This document shows positions 17,494 through 25,802 of a stretch of 64,000 nt of DNA, piece by piece (positions within the stretch are counted from its first letter, which is position 1; every line of letters starts with the position of its first letter). The position numbers were made by a program, and so were the translations under genes. This DNA is from Bacteroidaceae bacterium. GTDB lineage: Bacteria; Bacteroidota; Bacteroidia; Bacteroidales; Bacteroidaceae. The stretch is from the NCBI GenBank assembly GCA_017447625.1, contig JAFSNB010000002.1:31327-95326 (forward strand), in the 5' to 3' direction. The notes below the pieces were generated by a model, which saw nothing but the letters and a program-made list of their open reading frames with translations, was not told the DNA's origin and ran no database searches.

Positions 17494-18354
17494 TCAGAAG
17501 GCAGCAGGGGCCTGCCAATTGGCAATAGGCACATCAGTGCCAAAGAGCTTCTGGAAAACCTGGGGCATACCAGAGCGTTTCCAAAGTTCCTCGACAATGG
17601 TGCCGTCACCGCGATCGAATTTTAGGACGAACGAGTCGGCGTTCCGCCATGTGATGGCACACTCATTGTTGTCACCCTCCTTGATGCTAACTTCGCCCTT
17701 AACAACGAGTGGCTTGTAGTAGACGGTGGCACCGTTGAGACGGTCGCCCTGACAGAAAAGGAAGGTGACGTCCTTCTCGCCGTAGACCTTGAAGAGGTCG
17801 GAGTTGGGCTTCATCAGCATGCGCTCGCCGTCCATCGTAGTGTAGTTGCCCATCATACGCCAGCAGCCGGCAAAGCGGTGCTTGGGTTGCTGGTGTTTCA
17901 TCTCAAGCATTTCAATGGAGCGTTGCATCTGCTGCTCCATGTCACGGCGGTCATAGTACTCGATGATAAACTCGTTCATCGGGAACACCTTGCCTTCGTT
18001 GGGCCGCACGGTGTTGTACCATTTCAACGTGAAGTGTTCGCTGTCTGAGTCGTAGATACGGGTGCCATAACCATCCTGTCCCACAGCTATGTTGCCGGTG
18101 AAATTGTAGGGGTGTGGCTCGTCCATTCGCATGACGTAGACATAGTCCATCGGTGTGTTCTTCATCACCATCAGGGTCATGGGAACGTAGTCGGTACTGT
18201 ATTTGTACTGCGTCATCTCGGGCAAGTGGTCTGGCTGTCCGTTCTCGTAGCCAAGACGCTGTAGTTTGTAGAGTCCGCGAGGGTTTTCGCTCTGAGCGAG
18301 AGTGCTTGCCGTAGCTATCGCTAAGCAAGCGATGAGGGTTGATAATCTTTTCAT
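17494..18354 (-). CDS. secreted DUF4488-like protein
   Basis: A 286-residue exported protein with a signal peptide (1-20, STLAQS). Two similar halves seem to surround a charged helical middle (RRDMEQQMQRSIEMLEMKHQ); the second half, GCWRMMGNYTT ... ELWKRSG, resembles DUF4488/lipocalin-like proteins of Bacteroidetes. Last gene of the sigma-factor operon, 18 bases after the previous stop. Function unknown; it may be the envelope protein whose level the sigma factor adjusts. Family name is from memory. Confidence 0.65.
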   Translation of the reverse strand: MKRLSTLIACLAIATASTLAQSENPRGLYKLQRLGYENGQPDHLPEMTQYKYSTDYVPMTLMVMKNTPMDYVYVMRMDEPHPYNFTGNIAVGQDGYGTRIYDSDSEHFTLKWYNTVRPNEGKVFPMNEFIIEYYDRRDMEQQMQRSIEMLEMKHQQPKHRFAGCWRMMGNYTTMDGERMLMKPNSDLFKVYGEKDVTFLFCQGDRLNGATVYYKPLVVKGEVSIKEGDNNECAITWRNADSFVLKFDRGDGTIVEELWKRSGMPQVFQKLFGTDVPIANWQAPAAF

Positions 18355-18372
18355 TTTGTTGTTTTTATTAAT

Positions 18373-19401
18373 TTATTTAATTCGTTGTTTCCAGTTCCTT
18401 GGTATCCAATATTCTCCGTCAACATCGAGGCGCAGAATATAGAGTTTGCCATCCTTGTCGAGGTCGGCCATGAGAAAGGCCGATTCAGCGATGTCGTTGA
18501 CGCGATACTTGGTGGTGTTCTTAATGCCGCTCAGCTTGAAGTGGCGATTGGTGTACTCCAACACACAACATTGTGTGGGGTTCGTGTCCAAGTGATGCTT
18601 GGCGGCATTGAGCAAACGGTGGTATAAGTCACCGCCATCGTTGACAACGTAGAGTGTGCCCAGCGATTCGCTCTTGCCCTTCGTCTTCGGCAACAAGTAG
18701 TCGGTAAAGTAATAGGTGTCACTAATGAGGATGGGCGCACCAGAGGCATGGGAATAGTGGACAGGGCGACTGTCAGCGATACCATTGAGCAGACTGTCTA
18801 ATGGCGAAATGTCGAAGTGATAGTACATGCCCTGTGCCTCGTTCACCTGCGTCGTCATGGCGATGATGTTACCACGCCCCTGGACATAGTCAAACATCAC
18901 GGCTTCGCGAGCACCGAAGTACATCTTGCGGTTATTACCTCCAAGCAGTTCGAAGAAGCGCCTTTCCTGCTGCATGTAGGGGTTGGGATAGAGATAGCTA
19001 TGCGTCTTGCGGAAGTCGCTGTAGTCGTTGGTCCAGCTGCTGGATGGGTCTTCCACGCGAGCCAAGTCCAACACATAGTCATCCTTTATGCCGTAGCCGC
19101 GCATGGCGATGCTGTAGGTGATGGTGTCGTTGCCGTTACGGTGGCTCTCATAGCGGTAGGACTCCACGGCGTAACGGGCCATGCGGTCAAGTACCGTACA
19201 GATGCTATCTGCCATGGAAAGGTCGTTGTCGAAAGTCACATTATAGCGGCGTGACAGGTGAAATTTGTCGTTGATGCGTGACACCGACATCCTGACGCCC
19301 CGTTCTGCCAAGTGCTTCATCAGGTCATCCAATTGTGCGTCTTGTGCCGCAACGCCTATTGCGCAGCTGACAAGCAGGATAAAACTCAGTATTCGTCTCA
19401 T
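18373..19401 (-). CDS. secreted protein of unknown function in ECF operon
   Basis: 342 residues with a signal peptide (MRRILSFILLVSCAIGVAAQ). The rest is mixed alpha/beta with many Tyr and Asp residues; no catalytic motif or named domain that I recognise. It starts 4 bases after the membrane protein gene on the same strand, so it is part of the operon with the sigma factor. Its partner could be the DUF4488-like protein downstream. Expression of the gene is supported by good coding structure and tight spacing only. Confidence 0.8.
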   Translation of the reverse strand: MRRILSFILLVSCAIGVAAQDAQLDDLMKHLAERGVRMSVSRINDKFHLSRRYNVTFDNDLSMADSICTVLDRMARYAVESYRYESHRNGNDTITYSIAMRGYGIKDDYVLDLARVEDPSSSWTNDYSDFRKTHSYLYPNPYMQQERRFFELLGGNNRKMYFGAREAVMFDYVQGRGNIIAMTTQVNEAQGMYYHFDISPLDSLLNGIADSRPVHYSHASGAPILISDTYYFTDYLLPKTKGKSESLGTLYVVNDGGDLYHRLLNAAKHHLDTNPTQCCVLEYTNRHFKLSGIKNTTKYRVNDIAESAFLMADLDKDGKLYILRLDVDGEYWIPRNWKQRIK

Positions 19402-19405
19402 AACC

Positions 19406-19975
19406 TTAATTTGTTTCTAATAATTCCTGATTCATAATTGCCATCGCCAGGCGCAGGTCTTCTCCCTGCTGCTGCACCGCCTCCATGTCGATGTCGAGTA
19501 GAGACGGTTCGGATGGTTCATCGGCTACGGCAACAAGCCGCTCCACCTTTTTCACAGTCCTCTTTCTTTTGGATTTCTGTGGTTCCGATTTCTGCTCAAC
19601 CTCCGTATCCATTTCAGGCAGTTCCACATTGGTCAGTTCAGCCTTTGGCGTAACTACTGCCACTGGCTTCGCTGCCCCGGCCGGGATGTCTGCCTTCGGC
19701 CTCAATAATCTGAGAAAATACCAACTAAGACCGAAAATCACCAACACCGAAGCAGCAACGGAAAGCCAACGCTTCATGGGCACTATTTTAGCATGATGAT
19801 TAGAAGAGGCGGCCTGCTGACGGAATCCTCGGAACATCACAGCGTATGCTTCCCACTCTGCGGGCAAATCTACTGCCTCACAGAAGTAGTCGGTCAATAG
19901 CCGCTCTTCCGCCTCCGTTGTCGTACCGGCCATAAACCGGTCGAGCATTCGTTGTATGTCATGTCTGTCTGTCAT
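19406..19975 (-). CDS. single-pass membrane protein, probable anti-sigma factor
   Basis: 189 residues: a cytoplasmic N-terminal helical part (MTDRHDIQRMLDRFMAGTTT, typical of anti-sigma leader domains), one membrane segment (about 69-88, WLSVAASVLVIFGLSWYF), then a proline/lysine-rich exported part. Its start overlaps the sigma-factor stop by 4 bases. That pairing is the main reason for the call; no zinc-binding HxxxCxxC motif is seen, so it is not a ZAS-type anti-sigma. Confidence 0.75.
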   Translation of the reverse strand: MTDRHDIQRMLDRFMAGTTTEAEERLLTDYFCEAVDLPAEWEAYAVMFRGFRQQAASSNHHAKIVPMKRWLSVAASVLVIFGLSWYFLRLLRPKADIPAGAAKPVAVVTPKAELTNVELPEMDTEVEQKSEPQKSKRKRTVKKVERLVAVADEPSEPSLLDIDMEAVQQQGEDLRLAMAIMNQELLETN

Positions 19976-20475
19976 CTTATCTGCTGATTGATTAGTTCCA
20001 CCATTCTTGTTCGTGCTTTCGAAAGCAGTCCGCGCACAGACGATTCTGATGTGCCGAGCACTGCGGCAATCTCTGCGAAACTCATGTCCTCAATATTGCG
20101 CATCTGGAGCACTCGTCGCCACACTATGGGCAGCTGCTGCAAGGCTTGGCTGAAAGCAGAGTCGGCATCAGAAGCCTCCATACGGCGCAGCGGTGTTTCG
20201 CTTGTCTCGCAGTCGTGTCGACTGAGCAACCTCAGAATAGGCCATCGTCGCTTCTGACGGAGGCGGTTTTGTGCCAAATTCCGTGCCGTCACAGCGGCAA
20301 AGGCTTTCGCTCGCCTTGCGTCATCGTCTAACCTTTCGACATTCTCCCACATCCTAAGCATCGTTTCCTGTGCCACGTCCTCAGCCTCCTCACAGTCATC
20401 AAGAATGGCAAGCGCTGCACCTACGGCAGCGCACCGCAAGTCTGGTACCAAGGATATGAAATCTTGTTTGTTCAT
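19972..20475 (-). CDS. ECF RNA polymerase sigma factor
   Basis: 167 residues with sigma region 2 (DDCEEAEDVAQETMLRMWEN, about 27-46) and region 4 helix-turn-helix (MSFAEIAAVLGTSESSVRGL, about 131-150). Directs RNA polymerase to its own regulon, probably in response to an envelope signal through the adjacent membrane protein. First gene of a four-gene operon (sigma, membrane protein, two secreted proteins). The upstream region up to 20580 is AT-rich and likely holds an autoregulated promoter. Confidence 0.92.
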   Translation of the reverse strand: MNKQDFISLVPDLRCAAVGAALAILDDCEEAEDVAQETMLRMWENVERLDDDARRAKAFAAVTARNLAQNRLRQKRRWPILRLLSRHDCETSETPLRRMEASDADSAFSQALQQLPIVWRRVLQMRNIEDMSFAEIAAVLGTSESSVRGLLSKARTRMVELINQQIR

Positions 20476-21027
20476 CTGTTACTTTCGTGACCTTCTACTC
20501 TATTATACACCAAAAGCGAGAAAATGCTACGCTAAATGGCAACTTTTTTCATTGCATCTGCTTTTTTTCTTTGCATGTGAATGATTAGCCATTGTTTTTG
20601 CGCCAATCCCCCACCGTATTCTTTTGTTTCTTATGTCGTTCCCTATATCAGCCAATCCGATCATGTGCTTATTCCTCTATTTGCTTACAGCTCCACACCT
20701 TCGCTCTCTGTCTGTATGCTCTTACACTCCATCATGCACATCTCTCCATGCACTCCCGTAGGTGATCAGCTTGCCACTTCGCTCGTCGAAGAACTCTAGG
20801 TCCATTTTCTCCTTGTAGAATTGAAGTGCTTGTTTGGTATCATATTCGCCAATTTCCTGATTCGTGGGTACAAAGGTAGTCATTTCTCAGCACAAATCGT
20901 TTCTTTTTGTTATACCACAGCCTTGTTTTAGACTAAATTTGCTTAAATTATTCGTGAAACGCTAAATAAATGCTCGCCTTTCGATAAAAATGAGTACCTT
21001 TGCAAGGTAAAAGAGAATTCATATAAA
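20476..21027. other. long non-coding stretch with a possible gene relic
   Basis: It separates the divergent sigma operon and AlbA-like pseudogene. On the minus strand a frame 20722-20883 encodes 53 codons; the part from 20805 (MDLEFFDERSGKLITYGSAW, 27 codons) follows a strong AAGGAG site, while 20871-20878 on the minus strand reads TACCTTTG, a -7 box. It may be a short leader or relic of a truncated gene. Confidence 0.35.
20995..21002 (+). promoter_or_regulatory. -7 promoter box (TACCTTTG)
   Basis: A perfect TAnnTTTG 26 bases before the AlbA-like reading frame. No good -33 element seen. Confidence 0.55.
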
Positions 21028-22409
21028 ATGGAATTAAAGACTCTGATAGCTGAATGTACAGCATACGACTTCAAGGTGATGCTTGAAGAGAAGAAACCTA
21101 AGAGCTGGCTGAAGAGCGTAAGTGCTTTTGCCAATGGCTTGGGTGGTTCCCTTTTCTTCGGCATTGATAATGATGGGATCGTCAAAGGTCTTGATGACGT
21201 GCAGCATATTTGTGAGACTATCAGTAGCAAGATTCGCGATTACATGGATCCCCTGCCAGAGGTGGAAATGATTCCGCATGATATGGATGGCTTGCGCATC
21301 TTGCATCTCAAAGTCAATTCAGGACATTATACACCATATTACTACGTTGGTGATGGTCAGCGCATAGCCTGATGAGAGCCTTCCTGCTACGGCAGAGCAA
21401 ATGGTACGCTTGGTACTGAAAGGCTCAAACAAAACATACGACTCCCTTCATACTGATTATAAAGCAGAGGACTACTCTTTTACCATTCTGGCCAACACGT
21501 TCAAAAAGCGCACCAATCAGGAATGGGACAAGAAATACCTTTTGTCGTTTGGGCTGGTAACAGGTACAGGGAACCTAACGAATGCTGGTGCATTGTTCGC
21601 CGATGATTGTCCTTTATGGCAATCACGTCTCTATTGTACACGATGGGATGGTAAGGAAAAGGGTGATGCCATCAATGATGCAGAGTTTACAGGCAATGTC
21701 CTCATGTTGCTCCGTGAAGCCATGAACTTTGTGAAGTCAAACACCAAGAGAGGCTGGGAGAAATTGCCTGATGGACGGAAGAACAAACCCGAGTATGCCG
21801 AACGAGCAGTTCTTGAAGCAATGGTAAACCATTTCATCCATCGTGACTACACCGTGATGGGTAGTGAAGTTCATCTTGACATCTATGATGACCGTCTCAC
21901 TGTAACGTCTCCTGGAGGCATGTATAATGGATTGTTGATACAGAATTTGGATATTGCTGATGTGTCTTCTGAAAGGCGCAATCCCATTCTTGCAAACGTA
22001 ATGGCTCAATTGGATTATATGGAAAAGCGTGGTAGTGGACTCACACGCATCTGTAATGAGACCAAAGCCTTGGAAGGTTATAAGGACGAACTGAAACCAG
22101 TCTTCAAATCTACTCCGACCCAATTCCAGACCGTTATCTTCGCCTCCTCCGATACACAAAATGTCGGAGACCATGTCGGAGACGAAACTCACTGAGCGTC
22201 AGCAGAAAATCCTCAATCTCATCAAAGAGTCTCCGACAATCACCGGCAAACAAATGTCGGAGACTTTGTCGGTGAGCCAACGCACCATCGAACGAGACCT
22301 TTCAGCTTTACAAAAGCTTGGCGTTCTGAAGCGTGAAGGCAAGGATAATGATGGTAAGTGGGTTGTAATCAAAGCCGATGGCACCGCAACCAAACTCCTG
22401 GTTAAGTAA
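21028..22409 (+). pseudogene. AlbA_2/Schlafen-type ATP-binding regulator, broken by two frameshifts
   Basis: Three frames join into one protein: AlbA_2 domain (21028-21372, ANGLGGSLFFGIDNDG), a HATPase_c_4-like part (in frame through 21371-22195; VNHFIHRDYTV, LTVTSPGG, RRNPILANVM, KRGSGLTRI) and a winged-helix end (22161-22409, SVSQRTIERDLSALQKLG). After GQRIA at 21369 about 14 bases seem missing, since homologues read YxRxGDESLPATAEQ and here DESLPATAEQ resumes one frame on. A second shift falls in a 12-bp repeat (ATGTCGGAGACC). Such proteins are common on mobile or accessory DNA. Confidence 0.82.
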
Positions 22410-22410
22410 T

Positions 22411-22466
22411 CTCACTCAATAACTACATAAACATTTCAGGGCGGCCCATCAATTGAGCCGCCCTGA
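22411..22466 (+). terminator. 56-bp terminator cassette, copy 2
   Basis: Nearly identical to 12592-12647 (54 of 56 by eye) and likewise begins one base after a stop codon. Hairpin CAGGGCGGCCCATCA..TTGAGCCGCCCTG. Confidence 0.75.
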
Positions 22467-22629
22467 TTATATAATAACCAGAAGCATTATTGGCTGCTTT
22501 GTGGCATTAAAGATCAAATTATGTTGCAGGCTGTGCGTTGTTATATGAAGGATAACAACCCTTTAGGCCAAGGTGGAAAATGTGTTAGACCTTGGGACAC
22601 AATCCTTTTGTAGTCGTTGCAAATTGAAA

Positions 22630-22706
22630 TTCTCGGCGTGGTTTGTTGGATTCTCGGCCTGGATTTAATAATCCTCGGCGTGGATTATTAAATCCGTGGC
22701 TTGGTT
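22630..22706. repeat. four degenerate 20-bp tandem units
   Basis: TTCTCGGCGTGG, TTCTCGGCCTGG, TCCTCGGCGTGG and TCCGTGGCTTGG recur at about 20-base intervals with AT-rich spacers, in an otherwise gene-free 22467-22814 stretch. Confidence 0.75.
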
Positions 22707-22814
22707 TTATCGTTTTTCTGCTCTTTAGCTACAACTTGAAGTATGGCGGAAAACGTATCTTTTAACGCTGCAAAGATACAACTTTTTCCTGAATTATGCA
22801 AATTTGCGGCCAAC

Positions 22815-22856
22815 AAAAAAACGGGAACACTCATATAAGAGCGCTCCCGCTTTTTT
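22815..22856. terminator. bidirectional terminator
   Basis: CGGGAACACTCATA / AAGAGCGCTCCCG forms a stem flanked by A7 on the left and T6 on the right, so it can end gpmI transcription (minus) and transcription from the left. Confidence 0.85.
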
Positions 22857-22858
22857 AA

Positions 22859-22924
22859 ATGTCAACTTGTCAACTTGTCAACTATCAACTATCAACTGTC
22901 CACCCCCACCGGGGGCAGGGGGCA
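22859..22924. repeat. composite repeat (GTCAACT units plus GC palindrome), intergenic
   Basis: GTCAACTTGTCAACTTGTC and ATCAACT units run into CCACCCCCACCGGGGGCAGG directly beside the gpmI stop. It has the same order of parts as the in-frame copy at 12194-12297 in the GH2 gene. Confidence 0.8.
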
Positions 22925-24445
22925 TTAGTCCTTGATGAGGCAGTGGCCTGTCATGTCCTTGGGCTGCTTGAGGCCCATGATGTGGAGGATAGAGGGAGCC
23001 ACGTCGGCAAGGATGCCGTTCTCGACCTTGGCCTGAGTGTTCTCTGTGACGTAGATGAAGGGAACGGGGTTGAGGCTGTGGGCGGTGTTGGGTGTGCCGT
23101 CGGGGTTGATGGCGTTGTCGGCGTTGCCGTGGTCGGCGATGATGATGACCTCGTAGTCGCCCATGGCCTTGGCGGTCTCCACTACTTCCTTGACGCAGGC
23201 ATCAACGGCCACGACTGCTTTCTCGATGGCCTCATAGACTCCGGTGTGGCCCACCATGTCGCCGTTGGCGAAGTTGATGACGATGAAGTCGTACTTGTCC
23301 TCCTTGATGGCAGCGACGAGCTTGTCCTTGACCTCGTAGGCAGACATCTCGGGCTTGAGGTCGTAGGTGGCTACCTTGGGACTGGCCACGAGGATGCGGT
23401 CTTCGCCCTCGTAGGGCTGCTCGCGTCCGCCGTTGAAAAAGAAGGTGACGTGTGCGTACTTCTCGGTCTCGGCTGTGTGGAGCTGCTTGAGTCCCTGATT
23501 GCTGATGTACTCGCCGAGGGTGTTCTCCACGTTCTCCTTGGGGAAGAGGATGTGCACGCCCTTGAACGATGCGTCGTAGGGGGTCATGCAGTAGTACTGC
23601 AGGCCGGGGATAGTCTTCATTCCCTGCTCGGGCATATCCTGCTGAGTGAGGACTATGGTTAGCTCCTTGGCGCGGTCGTTGCGGTAGTTGAAGAAGATGA
23701 TGACGTCGCCCTCCTTGATGGTGCCGTCGATGTTGGCGTTGTTGATGGGTTTGATGAACTCGTCGGTGACGCCGTCGGCGTAGCTGAGTTCCATGGCCTC
23801 AATCAAGTCCTTGGCCTGATAGCCTTCGCCGGAGATGAGCAGGTCGTAGGCAATCTTGACGCGTTCCCAGCGCTTGTCGCGGTCCATGGCGTAGAAGCGG
23901 CCGATGATGCTGGCTATGGCGGCTCCGGTCTGCTGGCATTTGTCCTGCAGCTGGCGGATGAAACCGATGCCGGACTTCGGGTCGGTGTCGCGGCCGTCCA
24001 TGAAGCAGTGGATGAATGTCTTCTGCACCTTGTACTCTTTGGAGATGTCGCAGAGCTTGAAGAGGTGTTCGAGGCTGGAGTGCACGCCGCCGTCGGAGGT
24101 GAGGCCCATGAAGTGCACGGCTTTGCCTTCGCGCACGGCGTAGTTGAATGCGCTTTGGATCTCGGGGTTCTCAAGGATTGAACCGTCCTTGCAGGCGCGG
24201 TTGATCTTCACGAGGTCCTGATAGACGACGCGTCCGGCGCCGATGTTGAGGTGTCCTACTTCGGAGTTACCCATCTGTCCGTCGGGCAGGCCTACGTTCT
24301 CGCCGCTGGCCTGGAGCTGGCTGTTAGGGTAGGTCTTGTTGAGATAGTCCATGTAAGGCGTGGGCGTCTGGTAGATGACATCGCCTTTTCCTTTGTTTCC
24401 GATGCCCCATCCGTCGAGGATCATCAGTAGAGCTTTCTTTGCCAT
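22925..24445 (-). CDS. gpmI: 2,3-bisphosphoglycerate-independent phosphoglycerate mutase
   Basis: Interconverts 3- and 2-phosphoglycerate in glycolysis, using two Mn2+ and a serine nucleophile. 506 residues, normal for the family. Seen: N-terminal metal site MILDGWGIG, nucleophile serine in [21 protein letters not shown], and the C-terminal [10 protein letters not shown] metal motif with GHTGVYEA. Single-gene unit with a promoter at 24538-24545 and a terminator at 22815-22856. Confidence 0.97.
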   Translation of the reverse strand: MAKKALLMILDGWGIGNKGKGDVIYQTPTPYMDYLNKTYPNSQLQASGENVGLPDGQMGNSEVGHLNIGAGRVVYQDLVKINRACKDGSILENPEIQSAFNYAVREGKAVHFMGLTSDGGVHSSLEHLFKLCDISKEYKVQKTFIHCFMDGRDTDPKSGIGFIRQLQDKCQQTGAAIASIIGRFYAMDRDKRWERVKIAYDLLISGEGYQAKDLIEAMELSYADGVTDEFIKPINNANIDGTIKEGDVIIFFNYRNDRAKELTIVLTQQDMPEQGMKTIPGLQYYCMTPYDASFKGVHILFPKENVENTLGEYISNQGLKQLHTAETEKYAHVTFFFNGGREQPYEGEDRILVASPKVATYDLKPEMSAYEVKDKLVAAIKEDKYDFIVINFANGDMVGHTGVYEAIEKAVVAVDACVKEVVETAKAMGDYEVIIIADHGNADNAINPDGTPNTAHSLNPVPFIYVTENTQAKVENGILADVAPSILHIMGLKQPKDMTGHCLIKD

Positions 24446-24459
24446 AATATTTATTGTTT

Positions 24460-24515
24460 AGGGTCCACCCCCGTCCCCTCCCAAGGGAGGGGGGATATGG
24501 GGGGTAGAGCGGTTT
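24460..24515. repeat. GC-rich palindromic repeat upstream of gpmI
   Basis: CCACCCCCGTCCCCTCCC pairs imperfectly with GGGAGGGGGGATATGGGGGG. It lies in the gpmI leader, between the -7 box and the start codon, so it would be transcribed. Confidence 0.65.
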
Positions 24516-24537
24516 ATAGTTTTTGAGTTTGCGGGTG

Positions 24538-24545
24538 CAAAGGTA
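24538..24545 (-). promoter_or_regulatory. -7 promoter box for gpmI (TACCTTTG on minus)
   Basis: TACCTTTGCACCCGC reads away from 24545 toward gpmI. The leader to the ATG is about 90 bases and includes the GC palindrome. Confidence 0.65.
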
Positions 24546-24546
24546 C

Positions 24547-24586
24547 AATTAATTCATAATTCTTAATTCATAATGCATAATTTTTT
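24547..24586. repeat. AT-rich repeat, intergenic copy
   Basis: AATTCATAATTCTTAATTC followed by ATAATGCATAAT. Its near-identical partner lies in frame within the gene at 4449-6689 (6531-6567). Confidence 0.75.
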
Positions 24587-24639
24587 CTCTTTTCACTCAT
24601 TTTTTCTCCTTAACATTTTACATTTTACATTATAAATTG

Positions 24640-24647
24640 TACCTTTG
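24640..24647 (+). promoter_or_regulatory. -7 promoter box for corA (TACCTTTG)
   Basis: A perfect TAnnTTTG in an AT-rich stretch with repeated CATTTTA units upstream. It predicts a leader of about 120 bases. Confidence 0.65.
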
Positions 24648-24675
24648 CCGCCGCTAAACCATACAACAAAAGTAA

Positions 24676-24711
24676 ATGGACGATTATCACCCGGAGAATT
24701 ATCAATTCTAA
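24676..24711 (+). other. possible 11-codon leader ORF before corA
   Basis: ATG to TAA reads MDDYHPENYQF within the predicted corA leader, followed by a GC-rich segment (GGGGGCGGAG ... GGCTCCCGC) able to form an imperfect hairpin. A leader peptide controlling a Mg2+ transporter is conceivable, but no independent support is seen. Confidence 0.25.
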
Positions 24712-24777
24712 GGGGGCGGAGTTAGCAGCAGATGTGCGGCTCCCGCTTCCCTGAAAAAAGCATGGAGGAACCGCCAG

Positions 24778-25704
24778 ATGCGAACATACTGGAACACAAA
24801 AAACGGTCTGCACACGCTGGACCAATGGCAGCCGGGCTGCTGGGTACAGGTCACCTGCCCGACACAGGACGATGCCCATTTCCTGCAGGAAGAGCTGCAT
24901 ATCCCTGACTATTTTATCGGTGACATCGCAGATACCGACGAGCGAGCCCGCTATGAGTTCGACGACGGCTGGATGCTCATTATCCTGCGTATCCCTTATG
25001 TCAAGGAGGTGCGCTCGCGAACACCATATACCACTATCCCTCTGGGTATAATCCTGAACAAGGAGGTGTGCATTACGGTTTGCCATTTCGAGACGAACAT
25101 GATGATAGACTTCGTCACCTTCCAGCAGAAGCGCGGCGTAGGCTTCACCGACTCGGTAGATATGGTGTTCCGCCTGTTCCTCTCCTCGGCCGTGTGGTAT
25201 CTGAAACGTCTGAAACAGATCAACGCCCTCATCGAGGCCGCCAAGCAGCATCTGGACCGCAAGGTGGACAATGTGGACCTGATCAGTCTGAGCCGACTGC
25301 AGGACAGTCTGACTTATTTTGCCACTTCAATCAGAGGCAACGAGACCCTGCTCTCGAAACTGAAATTCAAGCTGCCGGTGGATGAACTGGATGCAGACCT
25401 GATTGAGGACGTGAACATCGAGATGAACCAGGCGCGTGAGACTACGAACATCTACACGAACATCCTGGACTCAACTATGGACACCTACGCAAACATTATT
25501 AATAATAATATGTCCACGGTGATGAAGACCCTCACGCTGGTGAGCATGTTCCTGATGGTGCCGACGTTGATAGCCAGCTTCTTCGGAATGAATCTGGTCA
25601 ACGGAATGGAGACAAGTCCCATCGGTTTCCCCTTCGCTGTGGCACTTTCTGTGTTGCTAACAGCCGCTTTTTGGTGGTATGCAAGGCATAAAACATGGAT
25701 TTAA
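24778..25704 (+). CDS. corA: CorA-type magnesium/cobalt transporter
   Basis: Pentameric inner-membrane channel for Mg2+. 308 residues: a large cytoplasmic N-terminal domain, a long helix (about 190-250), then two membrane segments. The pore signature is present as FFGMNLVNG at the end of the first membrane segment (VSMFLMVPTLIASFFGMN), and the protein ends with basic residues after the second segment (WWYARHKTWI). GGAGG lies 9 bases before the chosen ATG. Single-gene unit. Confidence 0.94.
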   Translation: MRTYWNTKNGLHTLDQWQPGCWVQVTCPTQDDAHFLQEELHIPDYFIGDIADTDERARYEFDDGWMLIILRIPYVKEVRSRTPYTTIPLGIILNKEVCITVCHFETNMMIDFVTFQQKRGVGFTDSVDMVFRLFLSSAVWYLKRLKQINALIEAAKQHLDRKVDNVDLISLSRLQDSLTYFATSIRGNETLLSKLKFKLPVDELDADLIEDVNIEMNQARETTNIYTNILDSTMDTYANIINNNMSTVMKTLTLVSMFLMVPTLIASFFGMNLVNGMETSPIGFPFAVALSVLLTAAFWWYARHKTWI

Positions 25705-25802
25705 CGCAGTTTTTTGCCAATTTGTTAGGCCAATTCAACAATTTTGCCGTAATTTGCAGCACTTTACGTGAACGAGTTTATCTCAAATAAAAACACAAGA
25801 CT

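Noticed and set aside
20722-20883. 53-codon minus-strand gene starting at 20883
   Set aside because: A -7 promoter box overlaps its first codons, so the upstream ATG is unlikely; only the 27-codon part is kept as a low-confidence relic.
21028-22195. Programmed frameshift in the AlbA-like gene
   Set aside because: The first break loses about five conserved residues and shows no slippery heptamer, which fits a deletion better.
22859-23662. Long plus-strand frame of 267 codons
   Set aside because: It is antisense to gpmI, has a biased Val/Gly/Leu/Asp composition and no family features; gpmI is certain.
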